Source of the DNA: UBA6168 sp041163745
GTDB lineage: Bacteria; Bacteroidota; Bacteroidia; Chitinophagales; Saprospiraceae
Direction: 5' to 3'
NCBI GenBank assembly: GCA_041163745.1
Contig: JBEAQU010000048.1
Coordinates: 62,001-126,000, forward strand
DNA length: 64,000 nt
Below the pieces are notes generated by a model that saw only the letters and a list, made by a program, of their open reading frames with translations, was not told the origin of the DNA and did not search any database. A program made the position numbers and the translations under genes. Shown piece after piece: positions 43,170-51,123 of the stretch (positions within the stretch are counted from its first letter, which is position 1; the number at the start of each line of letters is the position of its first letter).

Positions 43170-45563
43170 ATGATTAGAAAAATTAACTTCGAGCGTCTTT
43201 CGAACCTGTTGTCCATCATCCTGTTGCTGACCCATTCGGCAAGCGGCCAGACCCTTCCCGCATCCATGCAAGTCAGCGACGACGGCCGCCGCCTGGTGAC
43301 TAGCGGACAGTCCGTCGACGGCTTTTATTCGCCCGATGACATCCACACCCTGTCGTTATGGTTCGACCAACCCAACTACTGGAACCTCCTGGTAGCGAAC
43401 TATACGGCCGGCACCGACATCCCCGCCCTGCTAGTCATCGACGGCGACACGCTGCCCAGTCCGGTCGGGGTTCATTTCAAAGGGCAGACATCCTATCTCA
43501 TGCTCCCGCCCAACACCCAAAAGATGTCGTTTGCCATCGACCTGGATTTCCTGGACGCGGACCAGTCGTACGAGGGCTACGAATCGTACAACCTGCACAA
43601 CTGCTACGACGACCCTTCCTTCCTCCGGGAGGTGATCTACTATCATCAGAGTAGGCATCACATCCCCGCTGCGAAGGCCAATTATGCCCGACTGTACATC
43701 AACGGGCAGGATTGGGGGCTGTATCCGAACGTGCAGCAGCTCGACGGCGAGTTCCTGCGGGAGTGGTTCCTGAGCGGCGACGGGACCCGCTGGCGGGCTT
43801 TGAAAACCATCGGCGGCGGTGGCGGCCCTGGCGGTGGCGGCCCCGGCACCGGCGGGCCCTTCGGCACCGGCTACTCCTCCCTGAACTGGCTGGGTACGAC
43901 CGACACCACCGAGTACAAGAAATATTACACCTTGAAAAAAGCCCACAAGGCACATCCTTGGGGAGACCTGGTCGTAGTCTGCAGCCTGTTGAACAACACC
44001 CCGCCGACGAATTTGGAGGCCGCTTTGCGACCTTACCTGGATATCGACCGCACACTTTGGTTCCTGGCGACCGAAATCGCCTTCTCCGATGACGACAGCT
44101 ACGTCAACAAGGGCGGCATGGACTACTATCTTTACTGGGAGCCTGAGACCGGACGGCTGGTTCCCCAGGAGGTGGACGGCAACACCTGTATGAAATCCCA
44201 GGCCGCCAACTGGTCGCCGTTCTTCCATGAGGCGGACATCCGCTATCCCCTGCTCAACAAACTGCTCGCCGTTCCGTCCTTGCGGCAACGGTATCTGGCC
44301 CACTTCCGTACGATATGCAACAGCACCCTCTCGACAAGTGCCATCGACTCCCTGGTCGATCTGTATGCCCAGCAAATTGACGACCACGTCTTTACCGACC
44401 CTAAGAAACTCTATCCCTATGCCCAGTTCCAATCCGAGCAGACGGCCCTCAAGACCTTTGTCCAACAGCGGCAGACCTACCTGTCGGGGCTGCCGGTCCT
44501 TTCCGCCGCCGGCCCCGACATCGGGGTAATCGGATTCGAGAGCGGAGGGGTTCCCTTCCAGCCGCCGGCGGCCGGGCAACCCGTCCAGGTGACGGCGACC
44601 GTGGCTTCGGTCAATGGCATCTCCGACGTATTCCTGTATTTCGCAGGAGGCATCGTCGGTAACTTTGAAAAAACACCGATGTATGACGACGGCCAACATG
44701 GGGACGGCGTCGCGGGAGACGGCCTGTTCGGGGTGACCATCCCCGGATTCGGCAACGGCATGTATGTCCGCTTCTATATCGAGGCGCTGGCGGCCGACCC
44801 CGCCAGGACCGCGGCATACGCACCGGAAGGTGCCGAACACGATGTCTTTTTCTACCGCGTCCTGTTCACCGGGCTCGCCGACAGCCCCGTCGCCATCAAC
44901 GAGATCCAGGCGTCCAATGCCAGCACCATGGCCGACCAGGACGGAGAATACGACGATTGGATCGAACTGTACAACCTGACCGACCAGACCGTGGATCTCA
45001 GCGGTTGGCATCTCAGTGACAATCCGGACAACCTCGGCAAATGGACCTTTCCGGAAGGTACTTTCCTGGGAGCGGAAGCCTATCTGATCATCTGGGCGGA
45101 CGAAGACGGCAGCCAGGCCGGCTTACATGCCAATTTCAAACTTTCCGCCGGCGGCGAGGAACTTTTCCTCACCGACCCCGGCTTCACCAGCGGCCAACAA
45201 GTCGTGTTCGAGAACCAGCAGACAGACCTGGGCTACGCCCGGGTACCGAACGGGACCGGCGATTTCGTCATCCAGGCACCGACCTTTCAGGCACATAACA
45301 CCGAACCGACGGCTGTGACGCAGACCGCCACTCTTCCGGGCAGCTGGTCCGTGCGTCCCAATCCGACCAGTTCGCTGCTCTTTTTGTCCACCGACCTGAC
45401 GGAACCGCAGCCGTTCCGGCTGACCAACGCCGTCGGACAGGTGGTGCGGGAGGGTGTCCTCCGGCAATCGGACAGCTGGTCCGTAGCAGACTGGATTCCC
45501 GGCTGGTATTTTCTCCAGGCACCCGGATACACGGCCAAAATACTGGTTCGGCAGGTCCCCTGA
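43170..45563 (+). CDS. CotH kinase-like secreted protein with lamin-tail domain and T9SS signal
   Basis: 797 residues. Signal peptide to about 26 (HSASGQ). A CotH kinase-like domain spans about 50-440: HFKGQTSYLM, YNLHNCYDDPSFLRE, LYINGQDWGLYPNVQQLD, and VPQEVDGNTCM carrying a conserved Asp. A Gly/Pro-rich loop (about 211-230) interrupts it. A beta-sandwich follows (500-570), then a lamin-tail domain (about 575-680, INEIQASNAS, DWIELYNLTDQTVDLSGW), and a type A T9SS domain (VRPNPTSSLLFLS). CotH proteins are atypical protein kinases first known from spore coats. An extracellular kinase or a binding role are both open. 152 bases after the GH2 gene. Confidence 0.9.
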   Translation: MIRKINFERLSNLLSIILLLTHSASGQTLPASMQVSDDGRRLVTSGQSVDGFYSPDDIHTLSLWFDQPNYWNLLVANYTAGTDIPALLVIDGDTLPSPVGVHFKGQTSYLMLPPNTQKMSFAIDLDFLDADQSYEGYESYNLHNCYDDPSFLREVIYYHQSRHHIPAAKANYARLYINGQDWGLYPNVQQLDGEFLREWFLSGDGTRWRALKTIGGGGGPGGGGPGTGGPFGTGYSSLNWLGTTDTTEYKKYYTLKKAHKAHPWGDLVVVCSLLNNTPPTNLEAALRPYLDIDRTLWFLATEIAFSDDDSYVNKGGMDYYLYWEPETGRLVPQEVDGNTCMKSQAANWSPFFHEADIRYPLLNKLLAVPSLRQRYLAHFRTICNSTLSTSAIDSLVDLYAQQIDDHVFTDPKKLYPYAQFQSEQTALKTFVQQRQTYLSGLPVLSAAGPDIGVIGFESGGVPFQPPAAGQPVQVTATVASVNGISDVFLYFAGGIVGNFEKTPMYDDGQHGDGVAGDGLFGVTIPGFGNGMYVRFYIEALAADPARTAAYAPEGAEHDVFFYRVLFTGLADSPVAINEIQASNASTMADQDGEYDDWIELYNLTDQTVDLSGWHLSDNPDNLGKWTFPEGTFLGAEAYLIIWADEDGSQAGLHANFKLSAGGEELFLTDPGFTSGQQVVFENQQTDLGYARVPNGTGDFVIQAPTFQAHNTEPTAVTQTATLPGSWSVRPNPTSSLLFLSTDLTEPQPFRLTNAVGQVVREGVLRQSDSWSVADWIPGWYFLQAPGYTAKILVRQVP

Positions 45564-45601
45564 CAGGCGCTGCCAACCCGTTTCGCATGCTCGGACCGTT
45601 C

Positions 45602-45666
45602 GGCGGATAAAAAAAATCCGCCCCCATGCAACCATCGGCAACAAGCAGCTACCTGTCTTTGACAGG
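45602..45666 (+). other. Two short hairpins before the ECF sigma gene
   Basis: GGCGGAT with ATCCGCC around an A7 loop (45602-45622), and CCTGTC-TTT-GACAGG (45652-45666) ending 11 bases before the sigma start. The second could affect translation or bind a regulator; no function is known. Confidence 0.35.
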
Positions 45667-45677
45667 ACCCACTAAGC

Positions 45678-46229
45678 ATGAAGGATATCCAAGCCGCCAT
45701 TCTGGACGCCTGCCTGCGGGGAGACCGTGCCGCCCAGCGAAATTTTTACGATCATTTCAAAGGTCGCATGTTTCCCCTCTGTCTTCGTTATGCCAACAAC
45801 CGGCAGGAGGCGGAGGATATCCTGCAGGAAGGTTTCATCAAGGTCTTCCGGGATATCCACCAGTACCGTGGTGCCGGCAGCCTCGACGGCTGGGTACGGA
45901 AAGTGTTTCTCCACACCGCCCTGCACTTCCTGCGCAAACAGCAGCAGCTGATTCCCACGGCAGACCTGGAAAAACATGCCTACCGCATCGGCGAGGACCA
46001 GGATACGGAGACGGAGTCAGACCACACGGAGACGGCCGCTCTCCTGCTCCGACTGATGCACCGTATGCCACCTGGCTTCCGCACCGTCCTGAACCTGTAT
46101 GTCCTGGAAGGATACAGCCACCAGGAGATCGCAGCGGCACTTGACATCAGCGTCGGAACGTCCAAGTCCCAGCTGAACCGTGCCAAGGCCCATCTGCGGG
46201 CTTTGCTCGAACAACAGCTGGCGAGTTGA
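45678..46229 (+). CDS. ECF-type RNA polymerase sigma factor
   Basis: 183 residues. Region 2 lies at about 10-85 (FYDHFKGRMFPLCLRYANNRQEAEDILQ-type helix, ending in SLDGWVRKVFLHTALHFLR). A variable acidic linker (100-125) is followed by region 4 (about 128-180) with MPPGFRTVLNLYVLEGYSHQEIAAAL and SVGTSKSQLNRAKAHLRALL as helix-turn-helix. Typical of Bacteroidetes ECF factors that control envelope genes. The next gene, 33 bases downstream, is its predicted membrane anti-sigma partner, and the PepSY-like lipoprotein gene further on may be a target. Confidence 0.95.
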   Translation: MKDIQAAILDACLRGDRAAQRNFYDHFKGRMFPLCLRYANNRQEAEDILQEGFIKVFRDIHQYRGAGSLDGWVRKVFLHTALHFLRKQQQLIPTADLEKHAYRIGEDQDTETESDHTETAALLLRLMHRMPPGFRTVLNLYVLEGYSHQEIAAALDISVGTSKSQLNRAKAHLRALLEQQLAS

Positions 46230-46262
46230 GAAAAAAGTATTGCTAATCATCAATGTGACACC

Positions 46263-47792
46263 ATGGCAGAACATCTACCGGAAGACAACCTGGAAGATTT
46301 CTTGAAAAAATCCTTCGAAGGATACCGCGAAGACCCACCGGATACGCTTTGGTCGGCCATCGAAGCCGGAATGCCCGTGCAAACGCCGGTACGGCCTTGG
46401 CACACATCACCCTACTGGTATACGGCGGTGGCGGCCGCACTCTTCGGAGTGGCGGTGTCACTGCACCTCTGTCACAACCGCCAGGAGGTTCGGTGGCATC
46501 CGGAACACGCTACCGTTGTGACCGATGTGTCCGGCCATGCGGATGTCGTTCCGGCCACACCGGCGGAACGGCCCCTCGCCACCGAGCAGATCAGGGCCAC
46601 CGCGAAAAAAGTCCGGGAAGACCAGGCATATCCCGATGCCTCGACCGACCGACCAGCGGTGCATGAGCGCGCCGGCGCTCCGCCCTCCTGGCCGGCGGGC
46701 CCCACACCCACGCCGCACGGGTCGGCAGCGAGGTCATTGGCCGCCGGACCCGGCCTTCCCCCGACGGCTGCTTCGGATACGACCTTCGCGCTTGTCGGGC
46801 CAAGGGAAAATGACAACCCGTACGAGCGGACCAGCCCGGCGAGCCGGGCTGCCGGCGCACCTGCGTACGCATCGACCACACCTCCGGAAGTACCCGAACC
46901 ACTGCCCACCCTGGCCATCGGCCACTACCTTGTCCGGACCACCGACCCCAGGTGGATGCCAACCGGCGGCATCCGGCCGGTTCGAAACACCAAAGGCACC
47001 CTGCATTGGCAGACAATGTACCTTGCCGTCAGCGAAAACATACGCAAGGTATTCCCATCGCGCATGCCTCCGATATCCGGGCAGGCAGACAAGATCTTCA
47101 ACAATGACCGTACCGCCAACGGCACCCAAGTCGGCACAGGCCTTATGCTCGGTATACCCGTCAGCCGCCGCCTCCACTTCGTAACCGGCCTGCTGTATCG
47201 CCGGACAACCGTCGAGGCGGCACATGAGGCCGTATTCCGGTTCAAGGACCGACATGGCAACACCGGCGGGGGAACCGGCGATTACGAACATGTCTTCAGC
47301 TATGACCTCAACACTGCTTCCGGGCCCCTGGAAATGGACGTGCGCGTCTCCGCAACGGATCAATCCGCCAGTATTCCGGAAAATGAGGAGCTGAAGTTCC
47401 GTGTCGTCACCCGGCGGCAGGACCGCCAGCTCAGCGTTCCCCTGTTGTTGCAATACCGGCGGCCCTTCGGCCGGCTGGCGTGGTCGGCATCCGCCGGCAT
47501 CCTGCTGAACACCCCCCTGTCCACGACATACGGACCACCCGACATAGCAACCGACAACCCGCGGTTCATGGCCCGTAACGGCCGGATCTTCCAGGACAAA
47601 TACAAGCAGCAGCCATCCATCAGCACCCACTATTATCTGTCGACCGGAATTTCCCTGCGGTTGGGTCCCTCCCTCTCCCTCGCCTTCGAACCGACATTGG
47701 TCGGCAGCATAGGCAACCAGCAGCGAGCACCTTTTATCGAAGCGGGAACCATGCAAGCCGGACTCAGTACCGGCTTGTCATACTCCTTCTGA
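46263..47792 (+). CDS. Predicted anti-sigma factor fused to an outer-membrane beta-barrel-like domain
   Basis: 509 residues. The short acidic N-terminus (LEDFLKKSFEGYREDPPDTLWSAIEAG) is of the anti-sigma type found beside Bacteroidetes ECF genes. One membrane helix spans about 52-72 (WYTAVAAALFGVAVSLHL). A disordered Pro/Ala/Thr-rich linker (about 80-250) leads to a C-terminal region (about 260-509) whose alternating strands (GTQVGTGLMLGIPVSRRLHFVTGL, PLLLQYRRPFGRLAWSASAG, ending GLSTGLSYSF with a terminal Phe) look like an eight-strand outer-membrane barrel. How one chain spans both membranes is unclear; cleavage or an inner-membrane fold are alternatives. Confidence 0.8.
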   Translation: MAEHLPEDNLEDFLKKSFEGYREDPPDTLWSAIEAGMPVQTPVRPWHTSPYWYTAVAAALFGVAVSLHLCHNRQEVRWHPEHATVVTDVSGHADVVPATPAERPLATEQIRATAKKVREDQAYPDASTDRPAVHERAGAPPSWPAGPTPTPHGSAARSLAAGPGLPPTAASDTTFALVGPRENDNPYERTSPASRAAGAPAYASTTPPEVPEPLPTLAIGHYLVRTTDPRWMPTGGIRPVRNTKGTLHWQTMYLAVSENIRKVFPSRMPPISGQADKIFNNDRTANGTQVGTGLMLGIPVSRRLHFVTGLLYRRTTVEAAHEAVFRFKDRHGNTGGGTGDYEHVFSYDLNTASGPLEMDVRVSATDQSASIPENEELKFRVVTRRQDRQLSVPLLLQYRRPFGRLAWSASAGILLNTPLSTTYGPPDIATDNPRFMARNGRIFQDKYKQQPSISTHYYLSTGISLRLGPSLSLAFEPTLVGSIGNQQRAPFIEAGTMQAGLSTGLSYSF

Positions 47793-47959
47793 TTGTTGGG
47801 CGAACAATTCAATCCGACCATGCAACCTTTTCTAAAAACCGACACCTTACACCATATCGACCGCAGCAGTGCACGGTTGCCGCTCGATACCCAATCCAAC
47901 CTGCCAGGTTCGCGCATGCCAACCTGGAATTCGTCTACATCTTCAAAATATCAGCTATC

Positions 47960-49000
47960 ATGAAAAAACTGTCATTTGCGCTCCTCCTCCTCCTGCCGAT
48001 GGCCCTGTTTGTCGGCTCCTGCCAGCAGGACGGCGTGCTGCCCACCTCGGACGACCTGATCAATACGATCGCGCAGTCCGACACCAAGCAATTGCTGACC
48101 AGCGACCAAGTGCCCGCCGACATCACCGCCTTTGTCACCCGTAGTTTCGACCCGATTGCCATGGAAGCCGCCTGGATTGTGGAAAAGTCCGGCTATGAGG
48201 TCGCCATGGAAGACGGCCATCTGCTGTACTTCAACGCCCGCCGCCGTTTCATCGGCCAGAACGACGGTTCGCGCCACGCCCGGGGCGCACGCCGCTGCAT
48301 GTATGGGGATGCGGTGACGGCGGACGACCTTCCCGCCACCACCCAGGATTACATCGCGGAAAATTATCCCGACGAAACCATCGAATTCGTTACCGTCAAG
48401 CCCAACGGTGCCTTTGGTGTCAAGCTCTCCGACGGCACGGTGCTGCTTTTCAAGGCCGATGGTGAATTCGTCCGCGAGTGCGGAAAACCGGCTGGTCCCG
48501 GTGGACCGATGGGACCCGGCGGCGGCCATCCCTGCGCCTGCATGCATGGTGACACCGTGGACGTATCGGTGCTGCCTACCGCAGTCACAGATTACATCGC
48601 CGAAAACTATCCGGACGAAACCATCCAGACAGCCGTGCTCAAAGCCAGCGGAAAGTTCGCCGTCGAACTCGGCGAAGGTACGGTCCTCCTCTTTGACGCG
48701 GACGGCAACTTCCTCAAGGACTGTGGCGTGGTGGACCCCAACGCCGGTGGATACGGACCCTGGAACCCACCCCACGGCCCCGGTATCGGTCCCGGCCATC
48801 ACAACGGTTTCGGCGGCGTACAGATCACCCTCGATGATCTGCCGACCGCCGCACAAGAATACCTGGCGGAAAATTACGCCGGCATCGACATCAAAAGAGG
48901 TGTCCAGAAACCAAATGGATTTTTTGTCATCAAACTCGACAACGGTGTCTTTCTTCTGTTCGACGGGGATGGAAACATGCTCTTCGATAGCGGAAACTGA
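47960..49000 (+). CDS. PepSY-like repeat lipoprotein (four repeats)
   Basis: 346 residues. Signal peptide MKKLSFALLLLLPMALF with a GSC lipobox, Cys21 lipidated. Four PepSY-like (DUF2874/BLIP-type) units of about 60 residues follow, each with a pattern LP....DYIAENYPDETI....KPNGAF.V.LSDGTVLLF.ADG.F. The first unit is divergent. Gly/Pro/His-rich linkers separate the units, and a Cys-containing MYGD / CMHGD stretch precedes units 2 and 3. Such proteins sit in the periplasm or outer membrane and may inhibit proteases or bind ligands; the role is unknown. It follows the sigma/anti-sigma pair and ends before a strong terminator. Confidence 0.88.
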   Translation: MKKLSFALLLLLPMALFVGSCQQDGVLPTSDDLINTIAQSDTKQLLTSDQVPADITAFVTRSFDPIAMEAAWIVEKSGYEVAMEDGHLLYFNARRRFIGQNDGSRHARGARRCMYGDAVTADDLPATTQDYIAENYPDETIEFVTVKPNGAFGVKLSDGTVLLFKADGEFVRECGKPAGPGGPMGPGGGHPCACMHGDTVDVSVLPTAVTDYIAENYPDETIQTAVLKASGKFAVELGEGTVLLFDADGNFLKDCGVVDPNAGGYGPWNPPHGPGIGPGHHNGFGGVQITLDDLPTAAQEYLAENYAGIDIKRGVQKPNGFFVIKLDNGVFLLFDGDGNMLFDSGN

Positions 49001-49069
49001 CCTGCTGTCTCTAATTTTTCGCGGGCTTCGGACCCGCCAAATCTACACCAGTAGTACTTGCGCAGGAAT

Positions 49070-49104
49070 AGGGTCGTACCGGTTCGGTACGACCCTTCCT
49101 TTTT
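49070..49104 (+). terminator. Rho-independent terminator after the PepSY-like gene
   Basis: A perfect 12-base stem, AGGGTCGTACCG with CGGTACGACCCT, a GTT loop and a trailing TCCTTTTT. A weaker hairpin GCGGG/CCCGC lies just before it at 49021-49037. The clearest intrinsic terminator in the window. Confidence 0.85.
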
Positions 49105-49210
49105 CGATCCGTCACAGAAGAGGCCGTTTTTTCCTACTTTAGCCGGAACGGACCGCGGCATGGCAGGCCCCCCTCCCGTGCGCACCATCATCCAGCCGAA
49201 CCCTCTCCTG

Positions 49211-49582
49211 ATGCAACAAACCGCCACCATCATCCGGGCGAACGAGATTCCGTCCTATTATTTTGTGGAAGGCTGTCACGTACGCGAGCTCCTGAACAGT
49301 CCCGCCCTACCCGGGATATCCATCGCCCAAATCTCCGTCACCCTGGGAGAGACCACTGCCTGGCACGTCCTCGACGGATTGGCCGAACAGTACTTCATCC
49401 TGTCCGGCAGCGGCGAGATGGAGACCGACGGCCAGCTCCTGGGCAGCGTGTCGGCGGGGGACCTGGTACATATTCCCGCCAGTACCTCCCAACGGATCCG
49501 CAATACCGGGCCAGTAGAACTGGTTTTTCTCAGCATCTGCACGCCCCGATTCGAACCGACACACTACCGGCATCTGTCGTGA
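49211..49582 (+). CDS. Cupin domain protein
   Basis: 123 residues from MQQTATIIRANEIPSYYF; an in-frame ATG at 49160 is an alternative, and anything further upstream would run through the terminator at 49070-49104. A single cupin barrel: TTAWHVLDGLAEQYFILSGSGEME (motif 1, with His and Glu) and GDLVHIPASTSQRIRNTG (motif 2). One or two of the usual metal His residues are replaced, so metal binding is uncertain. Small cupins of this type act as sugar-binding or dioxygenase-like proteins; function not assignable. Confidence 0.85.
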   Translation: MQQTATIIRANEIPSYYFVEGCHVRELLNSPALPGISIAQISVTLGETTAWHVLDGLAEQYFILSGSGEMETDGQLLGSVSAGDLVHIPASTSQRIRNTGPVELVFLSICTPRFEPTHYRHLS

Positions 49583-49731
49583 GCGCCAGACGAAACGGTG
49601 ACAAGGCCCCCGGAGGTTCATCCGGCGCTGCGCTCCCCGGAACGCAGTTGACGACCCACGGACCGGAAGGACAGTTGTCACGCCATCGCCGGGCCATTGC
49701 GGCAGCACCACATATCAGCCTGCAAATCCCT

Positions 49732-50313
49732 ATGTATCGACATCTCTTGCTCTTTTTACTGCTCGCTCTGCCGCAGATTCACAGCCTGTCCGCCCAGGCC
49801 CAGGTGAAATACGAAAAGGAACGCCGTATCAGACCGAATGCGGCGCCTTCCGCCGCCCGGTCGTTCCTCACCTCGTTGGATGTCGACGGCAGGATCCGAT
49901 GGTACCGGGAGGAAAGACTGGATGGCGCCAGTATCGAGGCCAAATTCCGGCATGCGGGTGCATCCTACAGTGTGGAGTTCGATACCACCGTGGTTGTGGA
50001 AGATGTGGAGACGACCATACGGCGGGAAGACCTCCCCATGCCTGCAGGCGCATCCATCGCAGCCTACCTGCATGCAGATTGTTCGAAATACAACATCGTG
50101 AAAATTCAGCGGCAATACACAGGAGTGAAAGCAGGGTCTTTTTCCCTGCGGGCGGCGGCAGGAGATTCCTCCCTCACCATACGATACGAGTTGGTTGTCC
50201 GTTGCCATCGGAATCATTCGGCGGAGCTGTACGAATACCTTTTCGACCACACCGGCGGTATGATTTCCACATCACTGATCGTCTGGAGAAACAGCACCCA
50301 CCTTGAATACTAA
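49732..50313 (+). CDS. Secreted protein of unknown function
   Basis: 193 residues from MYRHLLLFLLLALPQIHSLSAQAQ, a clear signal peptide; the frame to 49579 adds an unlikely head. The mature part is predicted mainly beta: YEKERRIRPNAAPSAARSFL, RWYREERLDGASIEAKFRHAGASYSVEFD and a repeated strand pattern. I do not recognise the family by name, although the KYEKERRI plus WYxE opening resembles a PepSY-like periplasmic protein found beside DUF2490 genes in Bacteroidetes. Its last 11 bases overlap the start of the DUF2490 gene, implying translational coupling. Confidence 0.8.
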   Translation: MYRHLLLFLLLALPQIHSLSAQAQVKYEKERRIRPNAAPSAARSFLTSLDVDGRIRWYREERLDGASIEAKFRHAGASYSVEFDTTVVVEDVETTIRREDLPMPAGASIAAYLHADCSKYNIVKIQRQYTGVKAGSFSLRAAAGDSSLTIRYELVVRCHRNHSAELYEYLFDHTGGMISTSLIVWRNSTHLEY

Positions 50314-51001
50314 TGTTGCCGCGTGGCTCCTCACCGTATCGGTGCTGCTGCATGGCAGCGGTGCGTCCGGCCAAAGCACCTATCAGGTCGGCGGGCTTCC
50401 CTCCCTGAACCTGAACGGCCGGTTGACACCGGCATGGTCCCTCCACTTCAAGATAGAATCCCGCCAGTTATTCGGCAAGGGCGGCGCCGCCATGGAGCCA
50501 AGGCGGGCCTACGAGTATGTGCTGACGGATGTCTCCTTGTTGGCGGCCCGGAAAGCCGGACTGAGGGGACGGTTCGCAGGTGGTTATCTCATCCGCCGGG
50601 AAGCCGGCGGAACGGTCCACCGGTTCATCCAGCAATACACTTTCGTACAGCGCCTGCCGAGGTTCCGGCTGGCCCACCGGCTGGCCTGCGACCAAACCAT
50701 TTCCGGAGAAGAAAAACCCGCGTTCAGGCTCCGCTACCGTATCACCGCGGAAATACCCCTGGGTGGGTCGGCCGTGGATCCGGGAGAATTCTACCTGAAG
50801 GTCGCCCATGAGTACCTGGGGAGCCGCCAATCCGGCGAATCGCTTCTGGAAGCCAGGTGGGTGCCGGTGCTGGGGTACGACCTGAGCGGAGCTGTCAAAC
50901 TTGAGTCAGGCCTGGACTACCGGAAAAGACCGTTTCCGGGCATGGACAGTCGCAGCAGTTATTGGTGGACTGTGAACCTGTTTCTTTCCCTATGGCAATG
51001 A
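50303..51001 (+). CDS. DUF2490 family outer-membrane-like protein, TTG start
   Basis: 232 residues. No in-frame ATG precedes the signal peptide, so TTG at 50303 is the best start (NTNVAAWLLTVSVLLHGSGASGQ). The mature chain alternates strand-like segments (FKIESRQLFG, VLTDVSLLAARKAGLRGRFAGGYLIRRE-type pattern, FIQQYTFVQRLPRFRLAHRLACDQ) and ends SSYWWTVNLFLSLWQ, as in DUF2490 proteins, thought to be small outer-membrane barrels. Its start lies inside the end of the upstream secreted-protein gene, so the two are likely made together. Confidence 0.8.
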   Translation: MNTNVAAWLLTVSVLLHGSGASGQSTYQVGGLPSLNLNGRLTPAWSLHFKIESRQLFGKGGAAMEPRRAYEYVLTDVSLLAARKAGLRGRFAGGYLIRREAGGTVHRFIQQYTFVQRLPRFRLAHRLACDQTISGEEKPAFRLRYRITAEIPLGGSAVDPGEFYLKVAHEYLGSRQSGESLLEARWVPVLGYDLSGAVKLESGLDYRKRPFPGMDSRSSYWWTVNLFLSLWQ

Positions 51002-51123
51002 GGATGGCTTGAAACCGGGTGTGCCGTACCGGCGTGCAGGCCACCAGTGCTTCGCAAGGCCATGCATCGGCGAAAGCGGCCAACGGGCCGGAGCATAACG
51101 AGAAAAGAACCTTTCCGGGAAGG

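Noticed and set aside
45602..45622. Hairpin GGCGGAT/ATCCGCC as a terminator of the CotH gene
   Set aside because: It is followed by CCCC rather than T residues on the plus strand and has a 7-base A loop, so I list it only as a hairpin.
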